Assembly (NCBI GenBank): GCA_001692895.1
Contig: KV748216.1
Coordinates: 1,116,001 to 1,180,000 of the forward strand
DNA from: Cenococcum geophilum 1.58
Taxonomy: Eukaryota > Ascomycota > Dothideomycetes > Gloniales > Gloniaceae
DNA length: 64,000 nt
Direction of reading: 5' to 3'
Position 1 is the first letter of the stretch; every line of letters begins with the position of its first letter. Shown piece by piece: positions 23,210-34,700 of the stretch. Below the pieces are notes generated by a model. It saw only the letters and a list, made by a program, of their open reading frames with translations, searched no databases and was not told where the DNA came from. The position numbers and the translations under genes are program-made.

Positions 23210-23588
23210 ATGGCTCTAAATATAGGCAGTTAGTAGCACGCCTTTATTAAAATCCTTCTTATAGCTGGTGTAACTAAACGTTAATACGCCTGTTAAGCCG
23301 ACTACTCTACTAAATCGATCTAGTCTATTTAAAGAAATCTAAGGCTATACGGGAAGACGAAGCTTAATTATAAATATAAGTTAAGACGTCTACTAAGCAA
23401 TAAGGTAATCATCGCATTGCTTTACCAATTAAATAATACTCTAAAAATATATCTTAAGGAAATAACGTAGTTTATCTACGATTAATATTAGATTATTATA
23501 AGTAGGTAGACGCTTAGTGCAGAATTAAGAGTCGCTGGCTAGAGTAGGAAGCTAGTAAAAAAGCTTTTGTTATATATATAAGGAAGCT
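23210..23588 (+). pseudogene. Tc1/mariner-type transposase, N-terminal half (element F)
   Basis: An ATG at 23210 opens a frame with a helix-turn-helix-like DNA-binding region and then LYGKTK, ending in a GW-type SRKLVKK stretch near 23550-23570, where the family has GWSKK. TAG/TAA stops of the RIP type interrupt it. E2 is inserted directly after 23588. The second half resumes at 26019. The function would be binding transposon ends and cut-and-paste transposition. Confidence 0.7.
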
Positions 23589-23811
23589 TGTAACCGACTA
23601 CCGACACTGTATCAAGATCGTCACCTAAAGGGCTCTAAGACAGCCACCCTATATATTGACTTGCAGATTAATATTGCTTGCAGATCACCGTTCCTATTTC
23701 AGCTATCTATTACCCTATTATTTCTACCCTCTTCGTGTATATATATAGAGCCTCTAGAGCTACATTTACAATTAAGTCGTTTATGCATTTCTATACTCTG
23801 CAAAGCTTACA
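23589..23811 (+). repeat. 5' LTR of E2 (223 bp)
   Basis: It starts TGTAACCGACTACC and ends GCTTACA, next to the duplication AAGCT. It carries a TATATATATAGAGCC promoter-like core. Confidence 0.95.
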
Positions 23812-23831
23812 GTTATAAGCCTAGATCGTAC
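23812..23831 (+). promoter_or_regulatory. primer binding site of E2, mutated
   Basis: It reads GTTATAAGCCTAG, compared with GTTATGAGCCCGG in E1. The G-to-A and C-to-T changes lie inside the initiator-Met anticodon-loop complement and would weaken primer pairing. Confidence 0.6.
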
Positions 23832-23989
23832 TGCCTGCTAACCAATTACCTGGATCGCACTACCTGTTGTACCATCAATCTACTACCTCATTTAAGAAGT
23901 CACCACTTCTTCCACCTTTGCAAGTGTTTTGAGCTTCTTCCGGGTACCGCTTATACTCGTAATTATCTTCATTTACTAAACGGACGGAC

Positions 23990-24105
23990 GATAGAACATC
24001 GATTAAATTAAACATTGATCACATTAAACATCGCACATATCGAACATCGATTACGTCAAACATCGAATACATCGAACATCGATCGAACCGAACCTGACCG
24101 TACGA
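23990..24105. repeat. leader minisatellite of E2
   Basis: Imperfect repeats of about ten bases (ACATCGATC, ACATCGAAC, ACATTAAAC), collinear with the E1 array at 20850-20945. Confidence 0.8.
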
Positions 24106-24226
24106 CCCCTAACCATACGACCGACTGACAAATAAACTGACAAATTAAATCAAAACGTCAAAACGTCAAAATAAGGTTCTGCCAAGACGCCAATTGGACC
24201 CTGCCTAACCTGTTAAAATCCTAAAA

Positions 24227-25321
24227 ATGACGACCACGAGCGAATCAAAAGTCAACCTTATCCTCAGCCAGCCTTCTAATTGGACTCAATGGTTCTTTAT
24301 TATACAAGACACTGCCAAAACTAACGAGGTATGGGAGTATATCGACCCATTAAAAAGGAAAGATGAGCTTCTAACGCTAGAACTACCAAAACGACCCAAA
24401 CCAGCGGACATACGACCTATGGCTACATTAATAACCTACCTAAAACAAAACCAATTCGCTATCTATAATCAACTCTACGCTAAATACAAAGACGATCTGC
24501 GCACATACCAGAAGCAAAAACAGGCTCTAAGCAGTATCAGCAACTACATCGTTTGCTCAACATCAGTAGCCTACCTTCCACTTATCGACGGCCTCGACAC
24601 GGTACACGAACGGCTAAAAGCACTTAAGACTGCACTAGCCCCTACCACATTAGGTCGAAAACATGACGTCCTTATTCAATACACGGCTTTAAAAGCCTAC
24701 GATACAAAACAGAGCATCGACAAATGGTTAAACAGCTAGAGGAACATCTACAAACTTGCTAAGTAATTAAAGCTACTAGACGTACAAAGATACAGGCCAC
24801 ACTACGATTTCATTTAAGCAATCAAACCAATCTCTTCTAGCTTCGCAGGAGCACTAGAAGTAGACCTTATTCGCAAAGAACGGAAGGATAAAGACGCACT
24901 ATCTATTATCGATCTAATTGAAGAATTTAAGGAGCACTACCGCATGCAGTAAGCAGCCCCTATCACTACTGCCAACAGCTCCGCATTTGCAACCCTTTAA
25001 AACAACTCTAATTTAGATTCCAATTCCAATTTGACATGGCATAAGAAATGCATATGCGGCCTTATACATCGATATGACGACTGCTACTACATTGTTAAGC
25101 AGAAGCGCCCTCAAGGATGGGGACTAAACCCATACATACAAAAGAAAATAGATGAAATGATCTCGTCTATACCCTAGGTTAAATGTATGGTCGATCGAAT
25201 CTAAAAAGACATAGAAGAACTGGAAGCAAAGAAGGACGCAGAATCTATAATTGATTTTGACTCCAAAACCTCACCTTCTATAGCACCGACTAGTCATACT
25301 GCCATATTTAGCACTAGTTAA
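24227..25321 (+). pseudogene. copia-type Gag with zinc knuckle, broken only by a few stops
   Basis: ATG at 24227. The first 170 codons are open and show a copia-type Gag start: SNWTQWFFIIQDTAK, then VWEYIDP at codons 34-40. TAG at 24737-24739 is the first stop. The same frame continues, with further TAG/TAA codons, through a zinc knuckle CICGLIHRYDDC beginning at 25049, exactly 274 codons after the start, and ends at TAA 25319-25321, 364 codons in all. The role would be particle assembly and RNA packaging. No protease motif follows. The stops fit CAG/CAA-to-TAG/TAA change, so an undamaged relative may still be functional. A downstream start inside the frame is possible but not needed. Confidence 0.85.
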
Positions 25322-25399
25322 AATTCTATTCAAATTCCAAAAGCACGTTAATGCGATTGAGCAGCTTCCATAAGCACGTCAATGCAATTAAGCAGCTTC

Positions 25400-25540
25400 C
25401 TAGATCTACCTCGATTACAGATTAAAGATCTACCTCGATTACAGATCAAATGACTACCTCAAGTTCCACCTCGATTACAGATCAATTGACTACCTCGAAT
25501 ACAGATTAAATGACTACCTCGAATACAGATCAAACCACTA
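25400..25540. repeat. 3' minisatellite of E2
   Basis: About 24-bp units near TACCTCGATTACAGATCAAA, collinear with the E1 array at 21430-21585. Confidence 0.85.
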
Positions 25541-25790
25541 CACTACAAAGACTTTAAGACGATATCTTAGATACAATCAAAGCAATTTCCATTCAACTAA
25601 GCACCATTTTCCTACAGCTAAATTCTGTCTACTTGCTTCCGTTGCAATATCCGCAATATCCGCAATATCTTCACAATTACCCTACCCTTTGCTACTTCTA
25701 AAACTGTATCTAAATTTCCTATTTTAGTATAGCTTCTACCTTCATTTTATGTTCTATAGCTTTAACTACACCGTTAAATCTGGGGGGGTG

Positions 25791-26013
25791 TGTAACCAAC
25801 TACTAACACTGTGTTGAGATCGTTACCTAGAGGGCTTTAAGACAGCCACCCTATATATTGACTTGCAGATCAATATTGCTTATAGATTACCGTTCCCGTT
25901 TTAGCTATCTATTACCCCATTATTTCTACCCTCTTCGTGTATATATATAGAGCCTCTAGAGCTACATTTATAATTAAGTCGTTTATACATTTCTATACTC
26001 TGTAAAGCTTACA
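25791..26013 (+). repeat. 3' LTR of E2 (223 bp)
   Basis: It starts TGTAACCAACTACTAAC and ends GCTTACA, followed by AAGCT at 26014-26018. Confidence 0.95.
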
Positions 26014-26018
26014 AAGCT

Positions 26019-26597
26019 GCTAAGTATATAAGGCTTATAGAGTCGCTTTTAAGCAAAGCTAGGAAGACCGCAACTTATACTAGGCCTATATCTTATAGTT
26101 TACCGTTAAACAGCTAGTGTTTATAGATAAATCTAGAGCTGATTTGAAAACTAGTATCTAGAAGACGTCTTGGTCACTAGTAGGAGTTATACCTATTTTA
26201 TATACATTGTATAACTATAGTAAGCAAAGAGTTAATATACTACCTACCTACACTATTAAAGGCGTACTAGTATTATTAGTATATAGTAGCTTAAGGAACG
26301 CAGAGGGCTATAACTATTAGATTAAACACTTTCTCTTACCTTACTATAATCCTTATCTAGCACTAAGATTAGTAGTTATTATAAATAATATAAGCTTCTA
26401 TTACTTACTGTATATTACTACTCTCTTTAAGAGAGCTAGAGTAAAGCTTATATACTTACCCATGTATTTACCAGATTTAAATCCAATTAAGAAGTTCTTT
26501 AGTAAGCTAAAGGAGTTTATTCGGCGACACTTTATTTCTTAGAAGGAGGCGCTAGAGTAATAGGGCAATAGCTTTAAAAGCTTTCTAAGCTAGTATA
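26019..26597 (+). pseudogene. Tc1/mariner-type DDE transposase, C-terminal half (element F)
   Basis: The continuation of 23210-23588 after E2. Visible DDE-endonuclease motifs: FIDKS near 26118-26135 (family FVDES; first Asp kept), SLVGVIP near 26160-26195, VVIINNISFY near 26371-26403 (second Asp changed to Asn), and YLPDLNPIKKFFSKLKEF near 26455-26515 (family PDLNPIEEF). The frame carries few stops here compared with the gypsy elements. The 3' end is cut by element D at 26598; the left target duplication of D would be GTATA (26593-26597). The remainder of F lies beyond the window. Confidence 0.85.
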
Positions 26598-26837
26598 TAT
26601 TAGCGACTTAGTCAATTTAAGGCACGAGCACGGTAAGAGGGGCGCGTAAGCCTATACGAATGGTAGTTTATAAACGAGGATCTAAAGCTAGGGAAAAGGA
26701 AAGGGGAGGATAAGTAGCGCCGCTCAAAGTTATATACGATCTGCGCGTTACATAACCGCAATCTACGGCAATCTGTAGCAATTTGCTAGTACCGTAACAT
26801 CTACTAAGTTCTGCTAAGTTCTGCCAGTGCCATAACA
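26598..26837 (-). repeat. 3' LTR of D (240 bp)
   Basis: The left edge is TATTAGCGAC and the right edge GCCATAACA, that is TGTTATGGC on the minus strand. It matches 48749-48896. It contains two TTCTGCTAAG-type units at 26806-26828. Confidence 0.85.
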
Positions 26838-26840
26838 TTA

Positions 26841-26857
26841 CCCCCCCCTCTAAAAAA
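26841..26857 (-). other. polypurine tract of D
   Basis: CCCCCCCCTCTAAAAAA on the plus strand, that is a G-rich purine run on the minus strand directly inside the 3' LTR. Confidence 0.7.
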
Positions 26858-26869
26858 GCCTGCCCTTAG

Positions 26870-27440
26870 GCTTTATATATCCGTATTATATCCGTAGGGT
26901 ATTCTTATCTTTATACTTAATAGGCAGCTTATTATCTTCGCCATTCTAGCACTCTATTTACTTATTAAGGTACTTTAGGGGTCTGGGTTTATTAGGGTAA
27001 CGGCTATAAAACTTTTAAAGCTTATGGGGACTACCTATAAAGTTTTATATAGGGTACTAGGTAGGGTCCGGGTTATATCCTTTTTAATTAATACGATATT
27101 TTAACGTTCCCCTTATAAGCTTATAGGCTAGTATTTCTTTAATTTCCTATTTATCGTCGCCATTAACTTGGATTAGTAGGGGAGGTTTATTCTTTTGTCT
27201 AGGTAATAGGTTATTTACGACTTTCTATAGCTTATCCGGAGAGAAAATAAGGTGAACCTTAATTAAATCTGGGAGCTTTACCTTATATAAGTTGCCTATC
27301 TTCTTAAGGACCTTATATAGGGACGAATTAGTAGCTAGTTCTAGCTCTAGTTCTAGCCCTAAAAACTCTACTATAAAGTACCTCTTATAGCTAAAGACAT
27401 AGCTACTATCTCTAGCCTCTAGAGTTTAGCAACTAATTTA
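26870..27440 (-). pseudogene. D integrase C-terminus and chromodomain
   Basis: Minus-strand frame in order: YKVLKKIGN (near 27310), KLPDLIKVHLIFSPDKL (near 27285-27235), then QVNGDD (near 27165), IKEILAYKL (near 27140), RGTLKYRI (near 27105) and YNPDPT followed by a mutated W codon (near 27075). This is the classical fungal chromointegrase tail, in which the chromodomain steers integration to modified chromatin. Stops replace several W/Q codons. LINE H separates it from the integrase core. Confidence 0.88.
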
Positions 27441-27975
27441 AAATTAGAAAATAGAGAGAATCTCTCTAAAATGGCAAAAACCGTAGTCTCCTCCTATTTC
27501 TACATCCTTTTCTATCTTAAGAGGTAGTAAGGAAGAAGCTATATAAGAACATCTAAGACTAATAAAAAATCTATAAGAATCCCTAAAGTGGGACTTAGTA
27601 GATATATACTATATAGATAGCTCTAAAGACAATAAATTAAATATAACTGCTATATGTAAAATAGGGGAGAGAAATAGAATTAAATATACAACAAACTGGA
27701 ATCTAGGACTCTATATAGAAATTATAGATATAGAGATCTATGCAGTCTATAGGGCCCTAGAGCACCTAAAATAATAAAGACTAGAAGAGATATAAGTCTA
27801 TATCTTTATAGATAGCTAAGCGGCTATTAAGAGATTACAGCTTAATTCTCTTATAGGGGGGCAAAAACTAGTCTTTAAAATTACACAAAGCTATTCCTAT
27901 CTAGCTAGTAAGGGGATCTCTATTAACTTTTATTGGGTTCCTAGCCATTTAGAAATCTATAGAAACGAAATAGCA
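27441..27975 (+). pseudogene. LINE H, left part: RNase H domain
   Basis: A Tad-like LINE, 5'-truncated, inserted in D. The frame shows ENLSKMAKTVVSS near 27455-27495, the RNase H first motif DSSKD near 27618 (family DGSK), GLYIEIIDIEIYAVYRALE near 27710-27765, FIDS near 27812, and FYWVPSHLEIYRNEIA near 27930-27975. It stops at the insertion of gypsy G; the last codons before G and the first codons after it join into the expected NEIAD motif. Confidence 0.85.
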
Positions 27976-28395
27976 TATTACGGACCTTATATTGGTAGTA
28001 ATACAACTACTAAAAATGGATATAAATAGGTTGGTTAAGATAGTACGGGAGGCGCTAGAACCGATCGAGCTATAGGATAAGGGGTAGCCGAGTTACGTGG
28101 CTAGTTACGTTATAAGTTTGGAACGTAGGAACGTGGGAATATAGGAATGTAATGTACTAACGTACTGGCGTACCGACGTACTAAACCCTTTACTATAAGG
28201 AGGAGTTATATATTTAAGAACGTACGGTCTCTATAGATAGTTTCTCTTCTTTATAGTAAATCTTAGAATATAATTAGAGATAATCTATTAGGTAACCTTT
28301 TCACTAGTTATATTATATGTTGTTAACTATTTTATACCTATATACCTAGCCTATTAATAAGTCTACCGTAGTATTTCCTATAAGGCTTCGTTATA
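27976..28395 (+). repeat. 5' LTR of G (420 bp)
   Basis: It starts TATTACGGACCTTATA and ends CGTTATA. The middle has CpG-rich, CpA-free words (GGAACGTAGGAACGTGG, GTACTGGCGTACCGACGTAC) that look identical to the 3' LTR. The R-U5 side aligns with the J LTR; U3 does not. Confidence 0.94.
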
Positions 28396-28434
28396 TATTT
28401 ACTACTAAGGCTATAGTAAAAGAAGTTAAACAAT

Positions 28435-29860
28435 ATACTACTAAAAGCAGTAGTTATAACGCCGTTAACGGCAGCAACTATATTGGGATTAGGTAACGAC
28501 ACTAGTATAGCAGATACTAACTCTTAGCTAGTTACGGTTAGATAGTTACAAGCTATAGTCGATTAATTAATAAACAACAATAGGATACTTAAAGAAAGGA
28601 TTAATGGGATAGGAGTAGTAAAGATTAAGCTACTATCTATTAAGCGATTTTTAGGTAAGAAGTTAAAACTTAAAGAATTCCTAACGCAGATGTATTTTAA
28701 GGTTATATAAGAGGGCGCGAAGCTAGCAATATCTATAGATTAAATAGCCTACGTAAGACTCTTCCTGTTAGGAAGAGTACTTAAGTGGTTTAAATCTTAC
28801 CTTATAGAGGTATAGAAATATAGCATAGCAATTACTAACTAAGAAGTATAATATATGTTTACTAGTTAGAATGGGTTTACAAAACGCCTAACGTAAATAT
28901 TTAAAAACCTGGAAGTAACCACTATAGTAAAACAAAAACTTTAAAACTTAACGTAATAAACCTTAGTAATTGAGTATATAATATAGTTTTAGATATTAGC
29001 TACGTAAGTTAAATAGAATAATAAGGCGCTTCTAGCATAGTATAAGTAAGGACTTAAGGTAAAAGTCTAGGACGTAATTATCCTAATAAAAGATATGGAT
29101 ACTCTTAGGGAATTAATTAATTAAGCAATTAAGATTAATAATAGGATCTACTAAAGAGAGTAGACTAAGAAGGGTTAGGATAAAGTTTTATAGTTATATA
29201 AGGCGCAGAGCATATAATAACAAATTTAAAGTTAGAAACTGTCGGTATCACCTAAGTGCACTTGTATGGCCTATTAACTATTAAATTAATTCTTATCTAA
29301 TAGGTATAGAAAGCAGAGGATCGTAAGGATCGCGGTGCCTAAGTAGGGGGTTGATTAGTCACCATAAGGATAACTAATTAAAGACACGACCGACGACACG
29401 TAACCACGTAACTTCTGTCCATATATTCCGACAGAAACTATAGTATAGCGTAAAGCTAATAGACCTAAGTAGTATTAAAGAAAATAAGAAATAAAATAAG
29501 AAACTATAGAAACCTAGAGGATAAGGATTAAGTAATTAAAGGTCTAAGAAGCAGAGGTCAAACTAGAGATCTTAGTAGTAGAAGACGTTTAGGCAGACTT
29601 TATAGCAAAAAAAATAGTTTAAAAAAGGAGCTTATATAAATTACGGAAAATAGGGTTATTTTATTAGAGACTATAGAAGTGGTTAAAGTTACTATATAGT
29701 AAAAAGAATAAGACTAGTAGAAGATATATATATATAAAGGAATAATAGTGTACTATAAGGAACTAAAGAGTGTTTAATTAATAGTTTTACGTTTTGTTAT
29801 AATAACGTATACTAAATTTATAAGGACGCTAAATACGGCGTAAGCTATTAGCCATAGGAG
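28435..29860 (+). pseudogene. gag remnant of G, interrupted by a solo LTR
   Basis: The start codon position at 28435 reads ATA (expected ATG, as in J). The capsid-like frame follows J closely. The 194-bp solo LTR lies at 29240-29433. A zinc-knuckle remnant lies at about 29628-29690 (N or Y followed by YGK, with Cys codons decayed). TAG stops are frequent. Confidence 0.82.
29240..29433. repeat. unmutated 194-bp solo LTR in gag of G
   Basis: It starts TGTCGGTATCACC and ends TATTCCGACA, with perfect 5-bp duplications GAAAC at 29235-29239 and 29434-29438. The sequence retains CpA and TpG dinucleotides, unlike the surrounding gypsy. Terminal TGTCGG/CCGACA and a 5-bp duplication are LTR hallmarks. 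The family is not otherwise present in the window, so orientation is unknown. Confidence 0.85.
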
Positions 29861-31729
29861 CCAAAATTATTAGAGTTTAGAGGAACTAACGAACTATCTC
29901 GCAGATCGGATATTAAGGAATAGAAATTATAACACTATTAGATACGGTATCCATCGCTTTATAAAACGGAAGAAGAAATATCTAAGAAAAAGGATCTAGT
30001 AAGTAGATAACTGCTAGTGCTAGCTTACCACTTAATAAAGGCAAAAGGCTATAGGCTTAAGATTCTTAGAAAGAGATAAAAGACGATTAAGATTCCTAAG
30101 ACGGGATAAGATAAGCTTAAGGACCTATAATAGACGACAACCAATAAAGCAGAGCAATAGCTTAGTTTAGCGATATACAAATAAGCTTAGGACGAAGTTT
30201 CCTAAAGGCATAAGATTTTTAAGACAAGATAAGTAAGATTTAAGATTCTTAAGATAAGATAAGAACACTACGTAAGCCTAGTTAGACTAAGGTTAGAGCT
30301 AAGCTTAAAAAAGAAGTAAGCTTAGGATTAAGAATTCTATAGGACTAAGATTTTAACATACAAATAAGGACTATTAAGAAAATTAACACTAAGATTAAAA
30401 AGTAAAAGGACTTTAAAGATCTACTTATAAGGTAAAAACCAAAAGAAAATATAGAGGAATTTAGATAGAAAATTCTTATATAGTAAGGATAGAAACTAGA
30501 CCAGAGATCTAGTACACTAGGTTATATAAGGGACAGAGCACTTATATAAAGAATTACTAATAGGCTTAGAATAGGTATGCTAAGAGCTAAGTAGCTTACT
30601 AAACTGGAAGATAAAGAGGATCTAGAAATCCCTACTAGGTTTAAAAAACAATATATAAAAGGCTGTTATAACGTAGTAATAAGAAGATACTTCCTTACGG
30701 ATAAGCCGTATATACTTTAGCAGCTGTACTAAAAGTGGTATAGATAACGACATAATAATAAGTAGGAAGATTTCTATATATATTTAGATAAATAAGTTAT
30801 TTAGGACTACCCTATTATAGAGAAGGCTATAACTTATATTAAAGAAGCCTTAATTATAATGTTAAAGGATCTAGATATAAGGGTACTTTTGGTCCCTTAC
30901 TCGGCTACATCCCGGGAGCTCTCAGGGGCTGCCAAGGCTAGCCTTCGGCTAGGCCTTGGCCACCCCTTATAAGCTCCTCAGGCTTGCAGCCTCCTTCCTC
31001 CCTCATCGGTTCGTCTCTGTACTCAGGCTATTGCCTACCCTCATTACCATATCGTCCTCTTCCATCGACTCTCCTTGTAACTCACGCTCGGCTTGCCTAC
31101 TCCCTACCGTACACCCTGGCAATACTGCCTCACACTAGAGGAATAATTAGAGGATTAGAAAAGTAAGAGATATATCTTAATACCTACAAATAAAGTTATA
31201 ACGTTTAGATTAACACGATAAAAGTTTAAACTTAAAGATAAAGATAAGTTAAGAGTTAACCTAAAGCACCTAGTATATTATACGCTATTATAGATTATAT
31301 ATATAGATAATATATGCGAGATGCATAAAAATCCAAAAGAAAAGAATTGGAAGTACTCTATAAGAATATATTAGGCGCTAAATAAGCAATAGTATAGAAA
31401 TGCTAAGTATATATATAGATAGCATCTAGTAAAAGTTTAGAAGTTAGGAGACTTAATACTTTAACTAGAAAAATTCCTTACGGAAGAATGCTTAGACGGA
31501 TAATAGTGGTGGGAATGCCTAGAAAACGCGTGTCTATAGTATATAGAAGATAAAAAGTAAACTAAATATTAGCTAAAGAGTAAGCTAAGTATATAAGGAT
31601 CTAGCAGCTAATAGTTAGGAAAAGTAAAGGTCTATAAAACTAGAGGGAGCTAGTAGCAGAGCCTTAGACCCTTAAAGGAATTTAAGGACAATACCTAAAT
31701 ATATAAGTTAATTAGTAAAATTAATAGTT
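29861..31729 (+). pseudogene. long gag-protease linker of G, function unknown
   Basis: Collinear with 861-2730 of A except for a 259-bp solo LTR at 30876-31134. It contains degraded charged frames and no recognised domain. Confidence 0.6.
30876..31134. repeat. unmutated 259-bp solo LTR in G, with a strong hairpin
   Basis: It starts TATAAGGGTACTTTTGG and ends CTGCCTCACA, with perfect duplications CTAGA at 30871-30875 and 31135-31139. The GC and pyrimidine content contrasts sharply with the host element. A near-perfect inverted repeat, GCCAAGGCTAGCC with TTC loop and GGCTAGGCCTTGGC, lies at about 30931-30960. Two 60-codon open frames inside are accidental. Solo LTR is the best explanation; a SINE-like or other short element is less likely given the ends. 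Confidence 0.78.
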
Positions 31730-34700
31730 AAAAGTATTAATAAATAGTGGAGTAATATAGAACTATATCTTACTAGTAGTAGTTAAGAGAATAGGATTAC
31801 CTTATAGGTAGAAGGAACAATTTTACCTATTAGTTATAATTTTAGGAGATTTAATAACCTATAGAGGAGGGATTATTAACCTTAAAAGAGGACCTATTTA
31901 AATAACTATTAAAAGGAGACGAATTAAGATATTTTTTAATATCCTACTATTAGGACAGGATAAGGCAGTATTAGGAATGCCTTAATTATAGGAATATAAT
32001 TTAAAGATTAATTAGATTATAGGTTAGGCTAATATTAGAGATACTTAATAACGCAAGATATAATAATAGACTAAGTTAGTATAGTACTAAGTTGGAGTAA
32101 TATATAAAGAAACTAAGCGAGGCTTAAGTTATATATTAAAGAGATACTATAAGTATAGTAAAAAGCTATAAAGCCTAGAAAGTAAAAAGCTAGTAGATTA
32201 TATAGCATAAAACTATAAAATAGAGTTAGAACTAGGAATAAGTCTAAGGTTCTTTCTAACCTATAAGCTTACTTAAGAGGAGTTAAGAGTACTTAAAGAG
32301 TTTATCTAAGAGAACATATAAAAGGGATATATTAAACCATTATAATTATTAGCAGGATATCTAGTATTGTTTATACTAAAGAAGAACGGAAAACTTAGGT
32401 TATATATTAACTATAAATAGTTAAATAGCATTACTTAGAAGGATAGGTATTCTTTACCCTTAATTAGCGAAATCTAGGATTAGATAGGTAACGTGTAAAT
32501 CTTTATAAAGATAGATCTAAAATAGGCGTACCATTAGATTAGAATTAACGAAGGCAATAAATAGAAGGCAGCTTTTAGGTTAAAAGAAGGACTATATAAG
32601 CTATTAGTTATACAATTTGGGCTAATAAATATACCAGTAACATTTTAGAAGAGAATTAATAGTATTTTAGGAAAACACCTTAATGAGTTTATTATAGTAT
32701 ACCTTAACGACATTATTATCTACTTAATAACTAAGGGAGAGTACGGAGAATACGTTAAATAGGTCTTAAAGAGACTATAAGAAGAATAGATGCTAGTAGT
32801 AATTAAAAAATGCGAGTTCTTTACTAAGAAGATAAATTTTATTAAATTTATTATTAAACTAGGTTATATTAGTATAGACCTAAAGAAGATTAAAGCTATA
32901 GTAAGTTAGCAAAAACTAGAAAACGTAACGTAGTTAAGATTATTTTTAGGATTCTATAACTACTATAGAAGGTTTATAGTATAATAGTTAAAGAATATTA
33001 AATTATTTACTAGGCTTATAAAGAAAGAGGAACTATAGGCATAGGGAGATAAGTGGAAGAAGCTATTTAAAAAACTTAAAGAATTATTTACCTAAGAGCT
33101 AATTCTTAAGATCTATTAACTAGGACTAGATACGGTTATAGAAATAAATATATTAGACTTTATACTAGGAGTATATTTGCTATAAAAGTATAAGGACGTA
33201 TAGCATCTAGTAGTATACTATAGTTAAAAGATAATACTACTAGAGTTAAACTATAACATCTATAATAAGGAGTTATTAGAAATAGTTATAGTCTTAAAAA
33301 ATAGAGAGCATTCTTATAAGGCGCAGAAAAACTATTTATAGTTAAAATGGATTATAAGAACCTAATAGGGTTCCTAAGAATAAAAGAACTTAATTATAGA
33401 TAGGTTAGGTAGGCAGAAATACTTATAGAATACTATTTTAAGATTTAGTATATTAAAGGCACTAAGAATATAAGGGCAGATACGCTAAGTAGAAAGGCTA
33501 AATTATAGAATAATAAGAAACTATTAAGAGTAATACTACGCAAAGATAATAATAGATTAATTAGGTATAATTACCCTCAGTTAGCAGTAACTTAAGAGGA
33601 TAAAGAACTAGAAAGAGTCTATAAGATACTAGAAAGCTTTTAGGTATAAAGAATTTTAAAAGTATAGCTAGAAGATCTATAGATGGATATATATAAAAAT
33701 TAAAAAGCGAAGTATATCCTGAAAAATATAGCAGAGTATTTTATAGAAGATTTCTATAAGGGAATAACTTAAGGACACAATGGAGTAATAGGCTTAGTAT
33801 TAAGACTTTAGGAAGAGTATATTATTAATAGAATTTAGGGTATAGCTAGAAAAGTAATAAAAGAGTATTTAGATTGCTAAAGAAATAAACTAATAAGGTA
33901 TAAGCCGTATGGAGGGCTATAACCTATTAAAACACTAAAGAAACTATAGGAGGTTATATTATAGGACTTTATTATTAAGTTACTAAAGTTAAAAAATCCT
34001 ATTACTAGATAGAAGTATAATATAATTCTAGTAATAATGGATAAGTTAACTAAATAGGGCTACTTTATAGCATATATAAAAGAAATCTTAGCGGAAGATA
34101 TTACTAGAATCTATATTAAAAAGGTGTTTGCGAGATATAAAGTACTAAGTAAAATTATATTAAACAGAGATCCGAGATTTATAGCAATATTTTAGAAGGT
34201 ATTCTTAGTGGAAGAAGGAGTTAAGGCAGTAACTTCTACCGTATATTATTTATAGACGGACAGATAAATAAAAAGATTAAATTAGACGCTAGAATAGTAT
34301 TTAAGACATTATATTAATTATGTATAGAATAATTGGGTATCGTTATTACTAGTTATATAGTTTACGTATAATATAACACTATAAGAAGGAATAGGCATAT
34401 TACTATTTAAGGCAAACTATAGATATAAGCTAAGAATATTATTATTACTATAGTAAGTAAAGAAAATAAGTAGTATAGCTAAAGAAAGAATAAAGATATT
34501 AATAAATCTTTATATAGACCTTATAAAATTAGTAAAGAAGGTATAAGAGAGAATAAAAAGGTACTATAATGCTAAGAGATCTAAGGGACTAGATCTTAAA
34601 GAGGGGGATAAAGTATAGCTACTATACAAAAATTTCAAGAGTTAATAACTAAGTAAGAAGTTAGACTACGTTAGACTAGGACCTTTTAAAATTATATTCA

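Larger units (their letters stand above)
23589..26013 (+). mobile_element. copia-like gag-only LTR element E2
   Basis: A 2425-bp element with 223-bp LTRs (23589-23811 and 25791-26013), flanked by a perfect AAGCT duplication (23584-23588 and 26014-26018). The internal region contains a primer site, a leader minisatellite, a complete-length gag frame (24227-25321), a 3' minisatellite and a GGGGGGG polypurine tract at 25782-25788. Nothing resembling protease, integrase, RT or RNase H is present. The structure fits the non-autonomous class called TR-GAG. It is inserted in transposase F. Confidence 0.93.

Noticed and set aside
23661..24011. 116-codon plus-strand open frame
   Set aside because: Starts inside the 5' LTR of E2 and crosses the primer site; not a protein of the element.
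26598..26750. Interpretation of 26598-26750 and 48749-48896 as the 3' end of transposon F present twice
   Set aside because: The copies flank element D in direct orientation, with the polypurine tract of D next to one of them, so they are LTRs of D.
30956..31166. Two overlapping 60-codon plus-strand frames
   Set aside because: Both lie in the 259-bp solo LTR, have no domain, and one runs out into gypsy G.
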